Origin: Sclerodactyla briareus
Taxonomy: Eukaryota; Echinodermata; Holothuroidea; Dendrochirotida; Sclerodactylidae
Direction of reading: 5' to 3'
Assembly: GCA_026419785.1 (NCBI GenBank)
Contig: JAODTK010001110.1
Coordinates: forward strand, 372,001 to 436,000
Length of the DNA stretch: 64,000 bases
This document shows positions 45,401 to 56,819 of this stretch, in pieces. Both the position numbers and the translations under genes were made by a program. Numbering within the stretch: position 1 is the stretch's first letter; the number at the start of each line of letters is the position of its first letter. The notes beneath the pieces are model-generated. The model was given only the letters and a program-made list of their open reading frames with translations. It was not told where the DNA came from and did not search any database.

Positions 45401-45944
45401 CAAACCCAATGGGCGGTTAGTGATAATGGACAAGTCAATTCCAAGAAGACGGACAGCTCATATTCTCGCGGAGCGTGACACAACTGTTCTCAGCATTTAG
45501 GCATAGTTGACTCAGTTGCCACAACGACTCTCAATTTGATCTAAGGACATCATGGCAGTCACCGAAGTACTAGTTCCCATCTCGGACAACCACCACTTCT
45601 TAGTCTCCCCATCCTGTTGACCCTCTTACTAATGTCCTTCCACCCTTTCACACGGAAGGCAAACACGCTGAAAAAAAATCAGACAGCGCAAACACAAGAT
45701 ACGAATACAGAGACACACCACGCACAAGAGAACATAGAAACTAATAACGAAAATTTGAAGAAAAATACTCAAGAAACGAAAGTGGAATTCAATTCGTTTG
45801 ACGTTGGTGTTGACGAAGGTACATTTTAATGGCCTTCAAATTCATAAGACTCACTCAAGTACTTATTTCATGGTCCCATCGAAGAGGATGACTAAGTTGG
45901 CGGTGCCCAAAAGTTAATCGCTAAAGAGACTTATTTAAATTTTC

Positions 45945-46095
45945 ATTATTATTCTTATTATTATTATTATTATTATATTATTATTATTATTATTATTATT
46001 ATTATGTGATTATTATTATTATTATTATTATTATATTATTATTATTGATTATATTATTATCATCATCATTATTATTTGATTATTATTATTATACT
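45945..46095 (+). repeat. (ATT)n trinucleotide tract
   Basis: ATT repeats with sporadic interruptions over about 150 bases. It is followed by CAGACTGTCCTTTTTCGCTC, which is repeated in diverged form before the next ATT tract at 46,430. Confidence 0.9.
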
Positions 46096-46429
46096 CATCT
46101 GCAGACTGTCCTTTTTCGCTCTTTTAGAGCTCCTCAGTGCAGGCTCAGAGTGTGAATCGCGACTGAAATGTTCAACTACCCAATTGCGAAACATGCCCAG
46201 CCCTACCTTCCACAAGGACGCATTGTCTATTGATTCCAGAGTGCACAAGCTCGTACGAGCGTGCGATGCGTAATGCAAGTAGAATTGCGTCTTGAAATTC
46301 AAACTAACAAGACTACACAAACATTGCGCCGTCACGAACTAGAGTGCTCAACAAAACAAATATTCTTGGTAGCACAGGTAGCGAGCGTAATATCTCAATC
46401 TGTCAGACCGTCCTGTTTCGCTCTTATTA

Positions 46430-46552
46430 TATTTTGATATTATTGATATTGATTATTATTATATTATTATTATATTATATTATTATTATTTTTATTATTA
46501 TTATTATTAATTATTATTATTTTATTATTATTATTATTATCATCTTATTAAG
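46430..46552 (+). repeat. (ATT)n trinucleotide tract, second
   Basis: ATT repeats with interruptions. The preceding CAGACCGTCCTGTTTCGCTC resembles the sequence after the first tract, so the two tracts and the 330-bp spacer may be a duplication or an element bounded by microsatellites. Confidence 0.85.
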
Positions 46553-47269
46553 GGGCTAGCACTGGTTACATGGCATAAGGTTGAAAATATGTTGAGGAGT
46601 CATCCTGTTGTTTTGGCGCCAGTTCAGAGTAAAACTAGTGAAAATACGAAAAACCTGTTCCATATCTGTAGAGCCAAACTTTATTAAGATCAAATGAGAA
46701 CACGTACGTTGCAACATAGGAAAAAAGAAGCTCACCGCCTTTTGGCCTGTCCAAGGCAATCCGTCCGTCATTCGCCGGATGTTACGACACCAACTTCCTC
46801 TGACTAAATTAACAAAGTGTGGGCACCAGAGGACATCTTTCCAGTTACTTCTCAACTATATGAATTGAGAGAATATATGTAGCTGTGTATATTTGGCCTT
46901 GACGTCACGAAAATCTAGCGTTCTTCAATCGTTTATTCTATATTAAGTTTGAGTGCGCTAATGAATTCTCGCAATAATTTAGTATTCAGACAGAAAATTT
47001 GCTTAAAAAAAAAGCTTACGCCGATAAAAAGGGATTCTCGACGCACTAGACGCTATTTGACTGATAATTTACGTAAGAGAATATCGCCGAACTATCGTCT
47101 ACTGGTTCTTGTCTGATTGTTCAATCGGTTCAAGCCTATCACAAGCTAGACCACCGTTTATTTCGAGAGGCAGATTGTCCTCTTATATGACGGATCATCC
47201 CTCGTGCGCTTTTCTCTTATTTTTTATTTTTTAAACTTCCAAATGGGTTACTCGGTAGCTGTAGCTAAT
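46553..47269. other. Unassigned sequence
   Basis: A 99-codon minus-strand frame (46,556-46,855) contains NWKDVLWCPHFVNLVRGSW but shows no recognised domain. The rest is AT-rich and stop-dense. Confidence 0.4.
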
Positions 47270-50005
47270 CTTCCCTGAGGCCCTTGAAAAAAACAACTGT
47301 ACAGCGCAAAACTATTAAACAATGAAAAAAGTGCATATGAAGAGCTTCAGTGACAATAGACACAAATAATAAATGTCAACAATTAATGACATAAAACAGA
47401 CAAATGACTTTAGCTTGTTTACAGAAGAGAATGAACTGTAAACTAAACGTTTAAGATTGGCAACGAATTGGCACACTTGCATTCTACAGGTAGACTATTC
47501 TACTCCTTAACGGCAATGTATGGAAATCTACGCCTGCTATACTCAGTCTTTACTTGGGGTACAGATTATTTCTGTGTTATGTTGATCGTAACATATGATG
47601 TGTACGTTTGAGGGTATAGCTGACAACTCCGTCAAGGAATGAGGTGCCATACAATCTGAGACTGTACATCATGATAAGCCGTCGTATACCTATTTTAAGT
47701 CTAGAGGTTGCCATTTACTAACATAAACAGATCTTGAGAACTTGAGAAGTTACTACATGAGGAATACACGGGTTTGCAGCATTGTGTAAACGTAAATAAT
47801 TTCTGCAAATCTCCGTTGTTGTATGTGCCCCATACTATGCAACAATATTAGGACAGGTCGAATATATCCGGTTGTAATTAAAAATACTGACGTCATGACT
47901 TGGACTTATGCGTCTTAAAAGGGCGAGCCGATTCGATACGGATTTATAAACAGGGTCAATCGGGCATGCCAGGACAGCTTGTTGTCAATCATCACACCTA
48001 ATAATTTGTCATGGTCCACTGCCTGAAGAGTGTACCCTGGAGTGATACAGTTAGTTTATTTGCATTTCCGGTAATGAACGCGATAGCCGCTGTGATACCC
48101 CATCAATAACGTTTTCGTCTTAGATCCGTGTTAATAACCATCTTATGTACTACACACCATTCACTGATTCTCATCATCTCCTCCCTGCAAATGTTTACAT
48201 TCAATCGTGAGTGGATTTACGCCAAAACTAAAAATGTTGTGTCATCAGGCGAACATATCTGCCAAACATGTTTTCACAAGGTCAAACGTCATATCATTGA
48301 TATAATTATAAACAGAAGCGTGTCCAAGTATACTTCCGGTGGTACAGCCACATCTACACCTGCCCGGTATAAAATCACCATTCATAAGTACACTGAAATC
48401 GGTTGGTTAATACGAAAGTGAAATCACCGTAGATACGTATTTTGATACTAATATCTCGTGAATGTCTAAATCAAAATGCCTTACGGAGATCTAAGAAGGT
48501 AGATCCCAGTACGTGACCCTTGCAATTATTCCATCCTTTGGTCTACAATCTTCAATAAAGCATTTTCGTCGCATGAATGTTTTTCTCTGAAACCCAAGAT
48601 TGAGCAACACGTAAGAAGGTCACGTTAAACTTATTTAAATATGGCTTAAGTTGCTATAACGTGCTTCTCCAAGGATGGCATATGATGGGTCGATAGTTGG
48701 GAACTTCGAGCTTGGAACCCTTTTGAAAATTGGAAATTTTTGCGGCTTTCCGCAACCGATGGAAAAATACCTGGCATCGATCCTTCGGTTCAATACTGTG
48801 TAATAATCGGGGCTAACTCATTTGCGGTAATCTTCAAAATGTGAGCACTTATTTCATCGAGACCTGTGGTTTTACTTGGGTTGAGTGCGCGTTGCCATGA
48901 GATAATTCAGAGCAAATTGCTCACTCACTTCAGGAATATAGAATTTTCCACACTTGGAGAAGTTTGGAGTCAACAAACTGCTTCAAATCTTGTCTTGCGA
49001 CAATCAGAATCACTCTGAAACTAACATTTCACTCACATACGTGTTGCTACCTCAACTCAAAAACCTCAACGATTTCCTGTGTATTCGTTATTTCTTGGCC
49101 GTTTCATCATTGAATATTCGGGGTCAGGTTGATGTTCAATCCAGTATTGTTCGATGGGGCATTTCTCAAATATTTTCCAAATAGCTTTAATAATTGCCAC
49201 TGTTTCGATGCAATGGCTGCCCTGTAATGTTACACTTAGCATACTGATCCGGGAAGTCACTTTGATTAAACAAAACCAGAAGCATATACATCAGGTTTTA
49301 TCCGCATTTTAATAACGCATTTTCCTATGTCCTTATTGTAACCAACCGGTTTTTGTCTCTCTTGATCCTTTTAGATTTCTTAGGCGCATGCTTATCCAGT
49401 ACCTATAATGAGCTCTTATGCATTCTTCAAATGAATTTATCATGTCCGTTCATTTGTGGTAGATTATCCCACCGACAACGTCCCCTCTCAAATTTACTTT
49501 CATTGAATCGATATCGAATTTGTCTATGTGCCTATACGTGATACCCGGTGAAATTTATTTCCTTTTTTTTCCCTTGATTTAATCGGCCAAGAAAATAAAT
49601 GGAACAATAATCACTCAAACGTATCTGCGGGACGCTTAAATCCGATAGCGGCTACCTGGTGGTGTAAGACTTGGTCAAGCATAGTCCTTGTTTATTATGA
49701 GTCTGGCGCCCTGCAAGGTAAACCATTTGTGAATTGAAAAGTTTGTAGTTCATACTGCCATCTCTTGTTGCTATTTCCTTGCAAAATCAATATTAAAATC
49801 ACCTAAAAAATAATACACTTTTGGGGGGAAGCATGAGATCAAAGACCGTTACATGGGTTCATTTGTTAGTGTACGTTCGAGGAATGCAACCAGCGACGCA
49901 GGAGCTGCTATCGTTTTCAATAACTATTTCCCGTCGGTATTCACTCATATGACCGTCGTGGTGTTGTGTGCCTCATATTCGCATTGGGAACGACGTAAAG
50001 CATAA
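47270..50005 (-). mobile_element. Decayed LINE with endonuclease and reverse transcriptase
   Basis: Reading 5' to 3' on the minus strand: an endonuclease domain with EYRREIVIENDSSSCVAGCI (about 49,940) and LGDFNIDF (about 49,790-49,808); the RT start TTGLDEISAHILKI (about 48,870); QKGSKLEVPNYRP-like block (about 48,710); the catalytic region DDTTFLV (about 48,245); EEMMRISEWCVVHKMVINTD (about 48,180-48,120); and LLGVMIDNKLSW (about 48,000). Order and spacing match an APE-type LINE of the CR1/Jockey group. Frame is lost repeatedly by stops and indels, so it is inactive. The 3' part down to about 47,270 is too diverged to delimit exactly. Confidence 0.85.
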
Positions 50006-50009
50006 TCGT

Positions 50010-51430
50010 CTTCTTTGATAAAGGAGAACTGCAGAAACTCGGATTTTCAAGCCCATGCGGAGTTTACCCCCTTCTTAATTTTAATTCTCTTTTTCTCTTC
50101 TCCTTGCCGACGAGTGTCCGGTACCATACTATTAATTTTCAATAAAACCTTGCCAGTAGATGTTGTCCGGATGATTGGGAGGCGATCTAATGTTTCTTCT
50201 CCTATTCTCCAGACATGAAGGCAATCAGTCTCTTCCTTTCAAATTGCAGACCATTGAGTCATGTTGTTTGCAAGGTGTTGGAACCCGTTAGTCGGGATCG
50301 TGGATGATATTTTGAATTAGTTTAGTCTAATTCGGATTTTCAGCTGATTTTAGGAAAAATATTTGTGTTGACATCTCTAGAAATATGAAAGATGTTATCA
50401 GTGAGTTGACGAAGGCAATGCTGTTGATATATTTTCTAGACTTCAGAAACGCTTTTGACAAGGCTTCCTCGTGCGCGTCCTTGATAATTGAAAGTTTGGC
50501 TTAAAGGGGAATGTGTTGAATGGGATTCGTCAGTGGCTTCCTCATAGGGAAAAACGGAGTTGGCATCAATGGCCGGTTAGCCTCCTGGCGAATGGGTTCC
50601 ATAAGGCCGATATTGGGTGATTACTTTTTCGGCGTTTATTGACGATCTTGAAGATTGGTGCATTCCAGGTTTAAAATTCGCGGATATGATACCAACTGTA
50701 TAGGAGAGTTGCTTCGAACGAAGATGTTGCAATTGGAAAAATAAGGGATCTTGTTATAATTTCCAAATCGTCTTCAATGTTTCAATGCCGATAATTTATA
50801 GGGGCAAAATATCCGGGAGGTGAATTCAGAAAAGGATCTCGGAGTTCATTTTTGTTCTTCTTTGTAAACCTTAAGCAGGGGCTGAAGCTGGGAGGGAAAG
50901 GTTAAATCGGAGTTGGCTTGCTTAGACGACACTTCAGTTTCCTTGATAAAGCTACTTGTCAGGCTGTTTAGGTAATTGGTGTTGGAAAACCTCACCTGGA
51001 AATTTCGGTCCAATAGGAAACTTAATCTTGGAAGCTAGAGGTCATTGAAAACGTTCAGCAGAGAAACGACAGATTACTTACGCGGAAAGATTGAGCCGTC
51101 TCGGTCTAACTGATGGAGCTGTGTGACGAATTCGAGGTGATTGATTCAGGTATTAAAAAATGTACATGGAAGAGGGAATTCCCTTCCCCTAATCACTGAG
51201 TTTTCTAACGACCACCAATGCAATCATTGCCTCAAGCTTCGTGGCAACGCGTAGATGGACATTCGTAATTTTTTTTGGTTTTTGTTTTGTTCATTTTTTT
51301 TTTTTATCTCGCTGAGAGTTAATAATGAGTGGAATAGCCTTCCGAGAGTGGTTCAGACTCTAAGACCGTGAGGCGTTAAAGAACAATCTTGACTCAGTTT
51401 TCAAGAGTTGTGGGCGAATTCTTAGGCATC
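50010..51430 (+). mobile_element. Second decayed LINE, head-to-head with the first
   Basis: Plus strand, in order: LFLSNCRPLSHVVCKVLEP (about 50,231-50,287, the YRPISLTS..CK.LE motif), FLDFRNAFDKAS (about 50,433-50,468), GIRQWL (about 50,525), GLKFADM (about 50,668, where the FADDTK motif would be), SEKDLGVHFCS (about 50,827), RGNSLPLITEF (about 51,172) and NEWNSLPRVVQTL (about 51,323-51,361). This is the RT and C-terminal end of a CR1/L2/Rex-like LINE. The 5' endonuclease is absent and there are many frameshifts. It meets the 5' end of the opposite-strand LINE at about 50,010. Confidence 0.85.
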
Positions 51431-52204
51431 CGGGTTATTCTTCTATGTAGGGGTCTCCATGGGAGATTGCGTCCTTCTGACCCTTGTCCACGAACACACT
51501 AAACATAACAGAAATATATTCTATCCATGAAGAACAATTAGCATTTGTCGCAGCCTGTAGTAATGAAATGAGTTGAGCGCCACACTTTTGAAAGTTTTCG
51601 TTAGTTGTTTTGATAAAGAGATAGCTCATTGCCACTAGCACATCAATGATTCGAATGGACCCGAATGTCTCGACTCCTCACATCGGTGGATTAGGAAGCA
51701 GACAGGTGAAGTCAAGTTTCACCACTGCACGGGGAAAACAAATGCGCTATAGTGCAGTCTGGGGTTCTGAAATGTGAAGGATCACAAGTACACATACATA
51801 TGTGTTGCCCCTTAAACCGAATGAAAAGTATATAACATATCAGGACACCGCCTCGAACCTTGATAATTGAGGGGGGAAAATCACAACTGTTACTATTCTC
51901 AGGATCTTAGGATTTCGGAATGACAAATTTTGATTCAACATTGTCTAACAAGGACACAGGCAACAGTGCACAACAAACACGAGTTCCCCTGAAATTGTTT
52001 GAAGTGGACATCATCGTCTCAAACACCCACCAGGGGAATAATGGAGCGATGCCATTTTCCTGTGAAAGTTGATCTTACACTCGAGTCGCAGCAGATCCGA
52101 AAAAAACGTTCTGCGCTTGGATATCACAGAACGTCTCGTATAACCTAAACCCGATTTTTTTTTATGGTTTAAAAACTGATCCCCGTTTGTTATGTAATTT
52201 AAAA
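51431..52204. other. Unassigned AT-rich sequence
   Basis: No gene or repeat can be supported. Short frames at 51,435-51,641 and 52,011-52,211 (minus) have no motif. Confidence 0.5.
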
Positions 52205-52337
52205 ATGGCAAATCGTGACACAGCCCGCAGCGAAATTATGGACGCTGCCGTCTGTCGTTTGCATGAAATTATAGCAAAAAATATCGCCTCCGCGGTTTAT
52301 CGGAATTATTGCATCGACATAATAATAATAATAAAAT
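52205..52337 (+). CDS. Small coding-like ORF running into an ATA repeat
   Basis: ATG-initiated frame reading MANRDTARSEIMDAAVCRLH and then EIIAKNIASAVYRNYC, before entering the AAT/ATA tract (poly-Ile) and a stop. The first 36 codons look like a helical peptide, but the frame ends in a microsatellite and no donor is visible. It may be the 3' end of an element ORF or a chance frame. Confidence 0.2.
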
Positions 52338-52370
52338 AATAATAATAATATAATAATAATAATAATTATG
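52318..52370 (+). repeat. (AAT)n trinucleotide tract
   Basis: Interrupted AAT repeat. The sequence right after it (CCAATGCGCTTTACATATCA) resembles the 3' untranslated end of the LINE at 39,616 read on the minus strand, but in the plus/minus sense it is ambiguous. Confidence 0.85.
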
Positions 52371-53069
52371 CGAAATATTACAATAGTTTACCAATGCGCT
52401 TTACATATCATAGTGATTTCGTTCCTAGTACTGTAATACAATAGGAGAACAGGACAAACACAGATTTACACTCTAGGTTGAACTAAAGTTGCCGAAGACA
52501 TGGCCTCTATTTGCAGAATTGGGCTTAGGCTACGCGATTTGATAGGTCAGGCGACTATATGGTCTATATGTATACCCAATGTATGAGTATAGGAAACACG
52601 CTTATTAACCCGATTCCTAACCATCGACAACGCCAGGTGTTCAACTCGTGCCGTTGGAGTACCAACTCATGGACCGATATAGGGTCGGTATGTAGGCACC
52701 ATGGGGCAGAGGTAGTTCACCGGGTGCCGGTGAGGAACATGAGCTAATACAAAGAGCGCCTTGAACAAGATTGCCGAGGGATATACGCCAATGAAGTCGA
52801 ATCCCAGGTGATCATAGGGCCGTACTGAATGCTCTTCGTGCGCGCAGCTCCGCAAATAACTCTTAAGTAGGTAACCCACAGTGACGGAGTGGGCCAACAA
52901 ACTAGACAACGGGCGGTGTGACCACATGATCCAAAAATCGGAGGGCTGAGAAACTGAGGGGAAAGAAACAGGACAAAAAAATTGTGAAAAGAGGCCAGCG
53001 TAGAATGAACATTCGAAAACGAAGGCAAAAGCACTAAAAAATAGCGTTTATGAATTAAGAGAACTTCGA
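52371..53069. other. Unassigned; open minus-strand frames
   Basis: A minus-strand frame at 52,667-52,927 is GC-rich and open for 86 codons (includes EEHSVRPYDHLGFDFIGVYP) but has no recognised domain and overlaps another open frame. It could be a decayed element ORF; the LINE-like 3' end at 52,318-52,450 lies downstream of it on that strand. Confidence 0.35.
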
Positions 53070-53077
53070 AACAGTTG
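53070..53077 (+). repeat. Left target-site duplication of hAT-type MITE
   Basis: AACAGTTG, identical to the right copy at 53,437-53,444. Confidence 0.7.
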
Positions 53078-53436
53078 CAGAGGCGGCGCCAGCGGGGTGG
53101 GGGGGGGGGGGGGGGGGCAGGGGGCAGGGGGATAGGGCCACCCGTCGGGGAGAAGTGACACCCTCTAACCACTTTCCCCTCACGTGGGGAAAAAAATCGA
53201 GAGCTGGTCGGGGAGCAGAGAGGAAAAAATCGATGCGACGTGCGAGGAAAAAAAAGAGGAAAGAGAAAAAGAGGGGAATGAAAAATGAAAACGTGAGGAA
53301 AGGGAGGGTTGGTTGTAAAGGGTATGCCGTTTGAGGTGCATCATGGGTGCGAACGATCGCTGAATTCATCGGGGAAATCGGACCCCCCGTCGGGGAAATT
53401 GGTCATCGTCGGGGGAGAATCATGGCGCCGCCCTCG
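53078..53436. mobile_element. hAT-type MITE, 359 bp
   Basis: The left end is CAGAGGCGGCGCCA; the complement of the right end is CGAGGGCGGCGCCA, giving terminal inverted repeats of about 13 bases that start CA/CG and are GC-rich, as in many hAT elements. An exact 8-bp duplication, AACAGTTG, flanks both ends, the target-site length typical of hAT transposons. There is no transposase; the interior holds a poly-G tract (about 53,098-53,117), an A/G-rich region and three GTCGGGGA-type blocks. The long proline-rich frames on the opposite strand come from the poly-G tract and are not genes. Confidence 0.75.
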
Positions 53437-53444
53437 AACAGTTG
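53437..53444 (+). repeat. Right target-site duplication of hAT-type MITE
   Basis: AACAGTTG, identical to the left copy at 53,070-53,077. Confidence 0.7.
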
Positions 53445-54807
53445 TACTCACATTTGTGAGGCATTTATAGACTGAGCACTGTGTCAAATGCCAAAACCTG
53501 CTGTGCTCATTTGCATGACTGCAATGTTTAATGAATGGTGTTAAATAACCGGTAGTTTAGAGTATGAACGTTTTCGGAGGAAGATACTGACATTGGTTCA
53601 AATTTTAGGTGTGAGGAAGGTCAGAGTGAGGTCACGTTACCCAGGGGGGTTAGAAAAGCTAGTATAATTTAGCACGGAGGTCATTAATGCGGCTGGCCAT
53701 ACCGGTACGTTTGAAGCATATTAAAACGTTTTACAAATTGCATCAGTGTTGTACTTGCGACGTTTGGCATGACGAAAAATCGCCACGGAGTGCAATTCGA
53801 TTCGCGCTAAAGTATATCGGCACAGTGATCATCGCCAATGTGAAATCAGTCCCATGTACCGTTTTAGACCGTTTCTCGTCATGATTTCTGTAATGCGTGA
53901 GGCAACCGGCATGACTGAGGCAAGGATTCTGTGCGTGCGTGTGCGGGATGCTGCAAACCTCCCATAGGCGGAATTCACGCGAGTACACTGTTGTGCAGAA
54001 ATGAAAAATGAAATTCCGAAGCAAAACAAACAAAGAAAACACGTCACGTAGATGGAACGAGCAATGAGTAGGCAAATTACACGAAATGTCCAACGCGTAA
54101 TTCATGCCGCATTACAAGTAATTATTATATGGATTTCCCCCATAATCCGTTCAACGAACGTATAATGGTTGATAGATATTAACATCTCTCTGACTTCTAC
54201 TTCACCATATTGTTCAATTCCCTCCAAGAAAAATCATCCATCCTCGCCAAACTGCGATTTTCCACCATTCCTTCTGCATCCGCAATCGCGGCCATCTATC
54301 CTCATCCCGAGTGTTGCGAGACGACATTGCCGCTTTAAAAATTTCGCACCGAACGTGTAGATTTTGTGTGACATAATCACGGCAATTAGCCTCGTCCTGA
54401 TGTAAGGTGCCTGCCTATACCTCTAACTGTCGATTAGTTTTAATACGTGTACCGACATAGGCCTAAACCCTCCACGACATATGAGCTACTTTGTTTATCT
54501 TCTGGTGGTCAGGGGAAGTATCTTATGGGGTACTTCCTTCCGATATTGTTAGGTGACCATGTGTGAATCATGGCATCTACACGGAAGTTCGCAGTTTGAT
54601 CACTTCAACGGTTCCCGTTTTTGGAGTAGTTCCTCACAATACACAGCGAATACACCAATTCCTGGCGGCACCAGATGCCGTACAGGAGGCTGAATGGTCG
54701 TGGGGGAGGAAAACTTATAGAAACAGAGCAAAAAAATGCGTCCGCTTTACATTAAGTGAGGGGGAAATGGCGCGATCTCCAGTCTTTCTCATTCCAATCA
54801 GGCCTGT
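53445..54807. other. Unassigned sequence
   Basis: Short overlapping frames (53,687-54,105 and 54,563-54,955) have no recognised motif and no splice borders. No RNA gene was recognised. Confidence 0.45.
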
Positions 54808-54855
54808 GCGCAACATGCTGCGCAAAATGTTGCGCAACATGTTGCGCAACCTGAC
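54808..54855 (+). repeat. Tandem palindromic 12-mers around GTTGCGCAAC
   Basis: Four successive ATG(T/C)TGCGCAA(C/A)-type 12-base units, with the palindrome GTTGCGCAAC at the centre. Each unit is its own reverse complement in the core, so the cluster is symmetrical. In the plus frame it encodes MLRNMLRK repeats. The array is too short for a satellite. Confidence 0.8.
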
Positions 54856-55279
54856 AACATGGTGCGCAAACACGCCTTGCGTCCGAAGGATTTTGACAGT
54901 GTATACAGAGCGAAGACAAGAGGCAACATGTCGGGATGTGTCGGAGGTTAATTGATAGCGTGTGAAAGAATTGTGACAAGGTATGGTCGGCAACATAGGC
55001 TGGCAAATGTGCGCCACATGTGGTGTGAACTATGTTGACAGTATACGTTGTCGTTGATGTTCAACCGGGCGAACTCCAGCGTGGGGAGTCGAGTAGTACT
55101 GCAGTAACAATTATCGATACCCACCATTGGCTTAGAATGACGTACGGTAGTTTTAGTTTGACTTGAAAACAGAAAAAAAGGGGGGGTGGGGGCTGGCCAA
55201 GCCTCTTATCAAATCCTGTCCACCTCGAATAAGCAGTTCGTGGAAAGTTAATGAGATGATAATGATATGTTGTTCAAAG
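54856..55279. other. Unassigned sequence
   Basis: No recognised feature. An AAAAAAAGGGGGGG run lies near 55,174-55,187. Confidence 0.5.
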
Positions 55280-55610
55280 GTCATAGGGGAATGAATGCAT
55301 TTCTACGTGGGAACGTACAGTGTGCAGAACGATCTCTCGAAACTCCTATGCTGAAAATGATGAATCCTACCAGTCCACCAAAGCCACAACAACTTTACAG
55401 ACTCCCCCCCATACTTATCACGTAACATCCGAAAACATGGGATGAATGGTTGCGTGGTCAAACGTGGGAGTGGTGCAAGTTTAAAAATAGGCCGAACGAT
55501 ATTGCTATGGGGGGGGGGGGGAACCTGAACGGAATTCTCGTTTTCAGGCCCGAACTGTCTGTGGTGAGCATGCGTAATAGAAATACAAACGGGCTTATTG
55601 AGAAAAGTCG
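55280..55610 (-). repeat. Dispersed repeat, copy B
   Basis: Reverse-strand match of 20,310-20,640 (CATAGCAATATCGT, GATAAGTATGGGGG, AGGAGTTTCGA and a TTCTGCACACT-like block in the same order). A poly-C/G run of about 13 bases (55,509-55,521) interrupts this copy. The 104-codon minus-strand frame here is a shadow of the repeat. Confidence 0.6.
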
Positions 55611-56819
55611 GTCCCAAATTTAACTTTTCTCCAAAGTGAGATGAATATCATGTTACGAAATCGAAGATAAGCTATAAACGCCCAAGGATTATAAGCATAT
55701 TCTGACGCAGTCAATCCTAGAATCGTGATAGGGGGGATAGGGGGAATCGACCTTCAAGAAACGCAGTTAGTAGCGGTAGCAGTGACTCCTGATACTCACA
55801 ACCCCACACAACCCCATAACCATATTGTACAGTGAGGCGAGAGGCAAGATCGCTCAAAATGTTTTCTCATAGAGGTTATTCTCTCGGGTGATAGCCAAAC
55901 AACGGACAGGAAACAACATTTTGTGCCGCCCCCCCACCCACTTTAAGAAATTTGGTAAACTGTAAAGAGGAAGTTGGTCAGAGGGGGGGGGGGGGGCTGA
56001 ACGGATCTCCATCACATAATATACAAAAACATACTACCTGCCACCCGCACACTTCATGGATTATGATCGTGACCACCAATTATTTCGTAACTTTGGAAAT
56101 CCATAAGTGATTTCATGGCGTGTAAAAACACGTCAAGTGACGAGTTGAAACCTAAGTACCTTTCCGGGCGTTCGCCACCTTCCAAGCATAAGAATACTCG
56201 CACGTGTCATTCAAACACCTTCAATAGGATCTACATGTAACCAGGCCGGGTCTCACTTGTCATATTTGTTCCACTGTTTCTCGAGATACACTCATATACA
56301 TGCATCCAATCCCGAGCGCGCTCAAGGGGGACCTTTTCGGATTGGCAAGGGTCGGACTCGATAAATCGCGCAGAAAAAAAAGATGAATGTCGAATGAACA
56401 GCGACACAATTCATTTTATTTACCGTAGACGATCTGCATACACCCTGTTGAGGATAGCCGTTGAGACCCCAAGGTTACAGTGACCACACGGAGAAAGATT
56501 CCATATCCCCGTTTGACGACACGACGGCTCTTCAACGCGTCGATTATTTTAGACGCGATGCACCGTGAACTTTTTGTAAGGCCAACTTGGCGTAGAAACT
56601 AATGAAACACGGCATACACAACCAGGACAGCCGTGGAGGTGAGTACCCTCTTCACAATCACAATGAGACTGAGTAGGGCAACATTAGTCCTTTTTAGCCT
56701 GGAGAAAATAAATTGTCCAATTTCGATACTTTTGAGTGAAGCTCCTACCGCTGTGCCCGCGGCCTGCAATAAGAGGATATGTAATATTAAGGACTTGCGG
56801 CTACCTCCCGCCGTCGGCC
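55611..56819. other. Unassigned; possible upstream region of the 56,820 exon
   Basis: A poly-G run lies at 55,984-55,997. 56,560-56,819 is somewhat GC-richer and directly precedes the start codon at 56,820, so part of it may be promoter and 5' UTR; I see no convincing TATA box. No other gene is supported. Confidence 0.4.

Noticed and set aside
46344-46559. Ile/Leu/Tyr-rich hydrophobic ORF, transmembrane-like
   Set aside because: Translation of the ATT microsatellite.
52744-53369. 104- and 142-codon proline-rich minus-strand frames
   Set aside because: Poly-proline comes from the poly-G tract inside the hAT-type MITE; the frames cross the element boundary.
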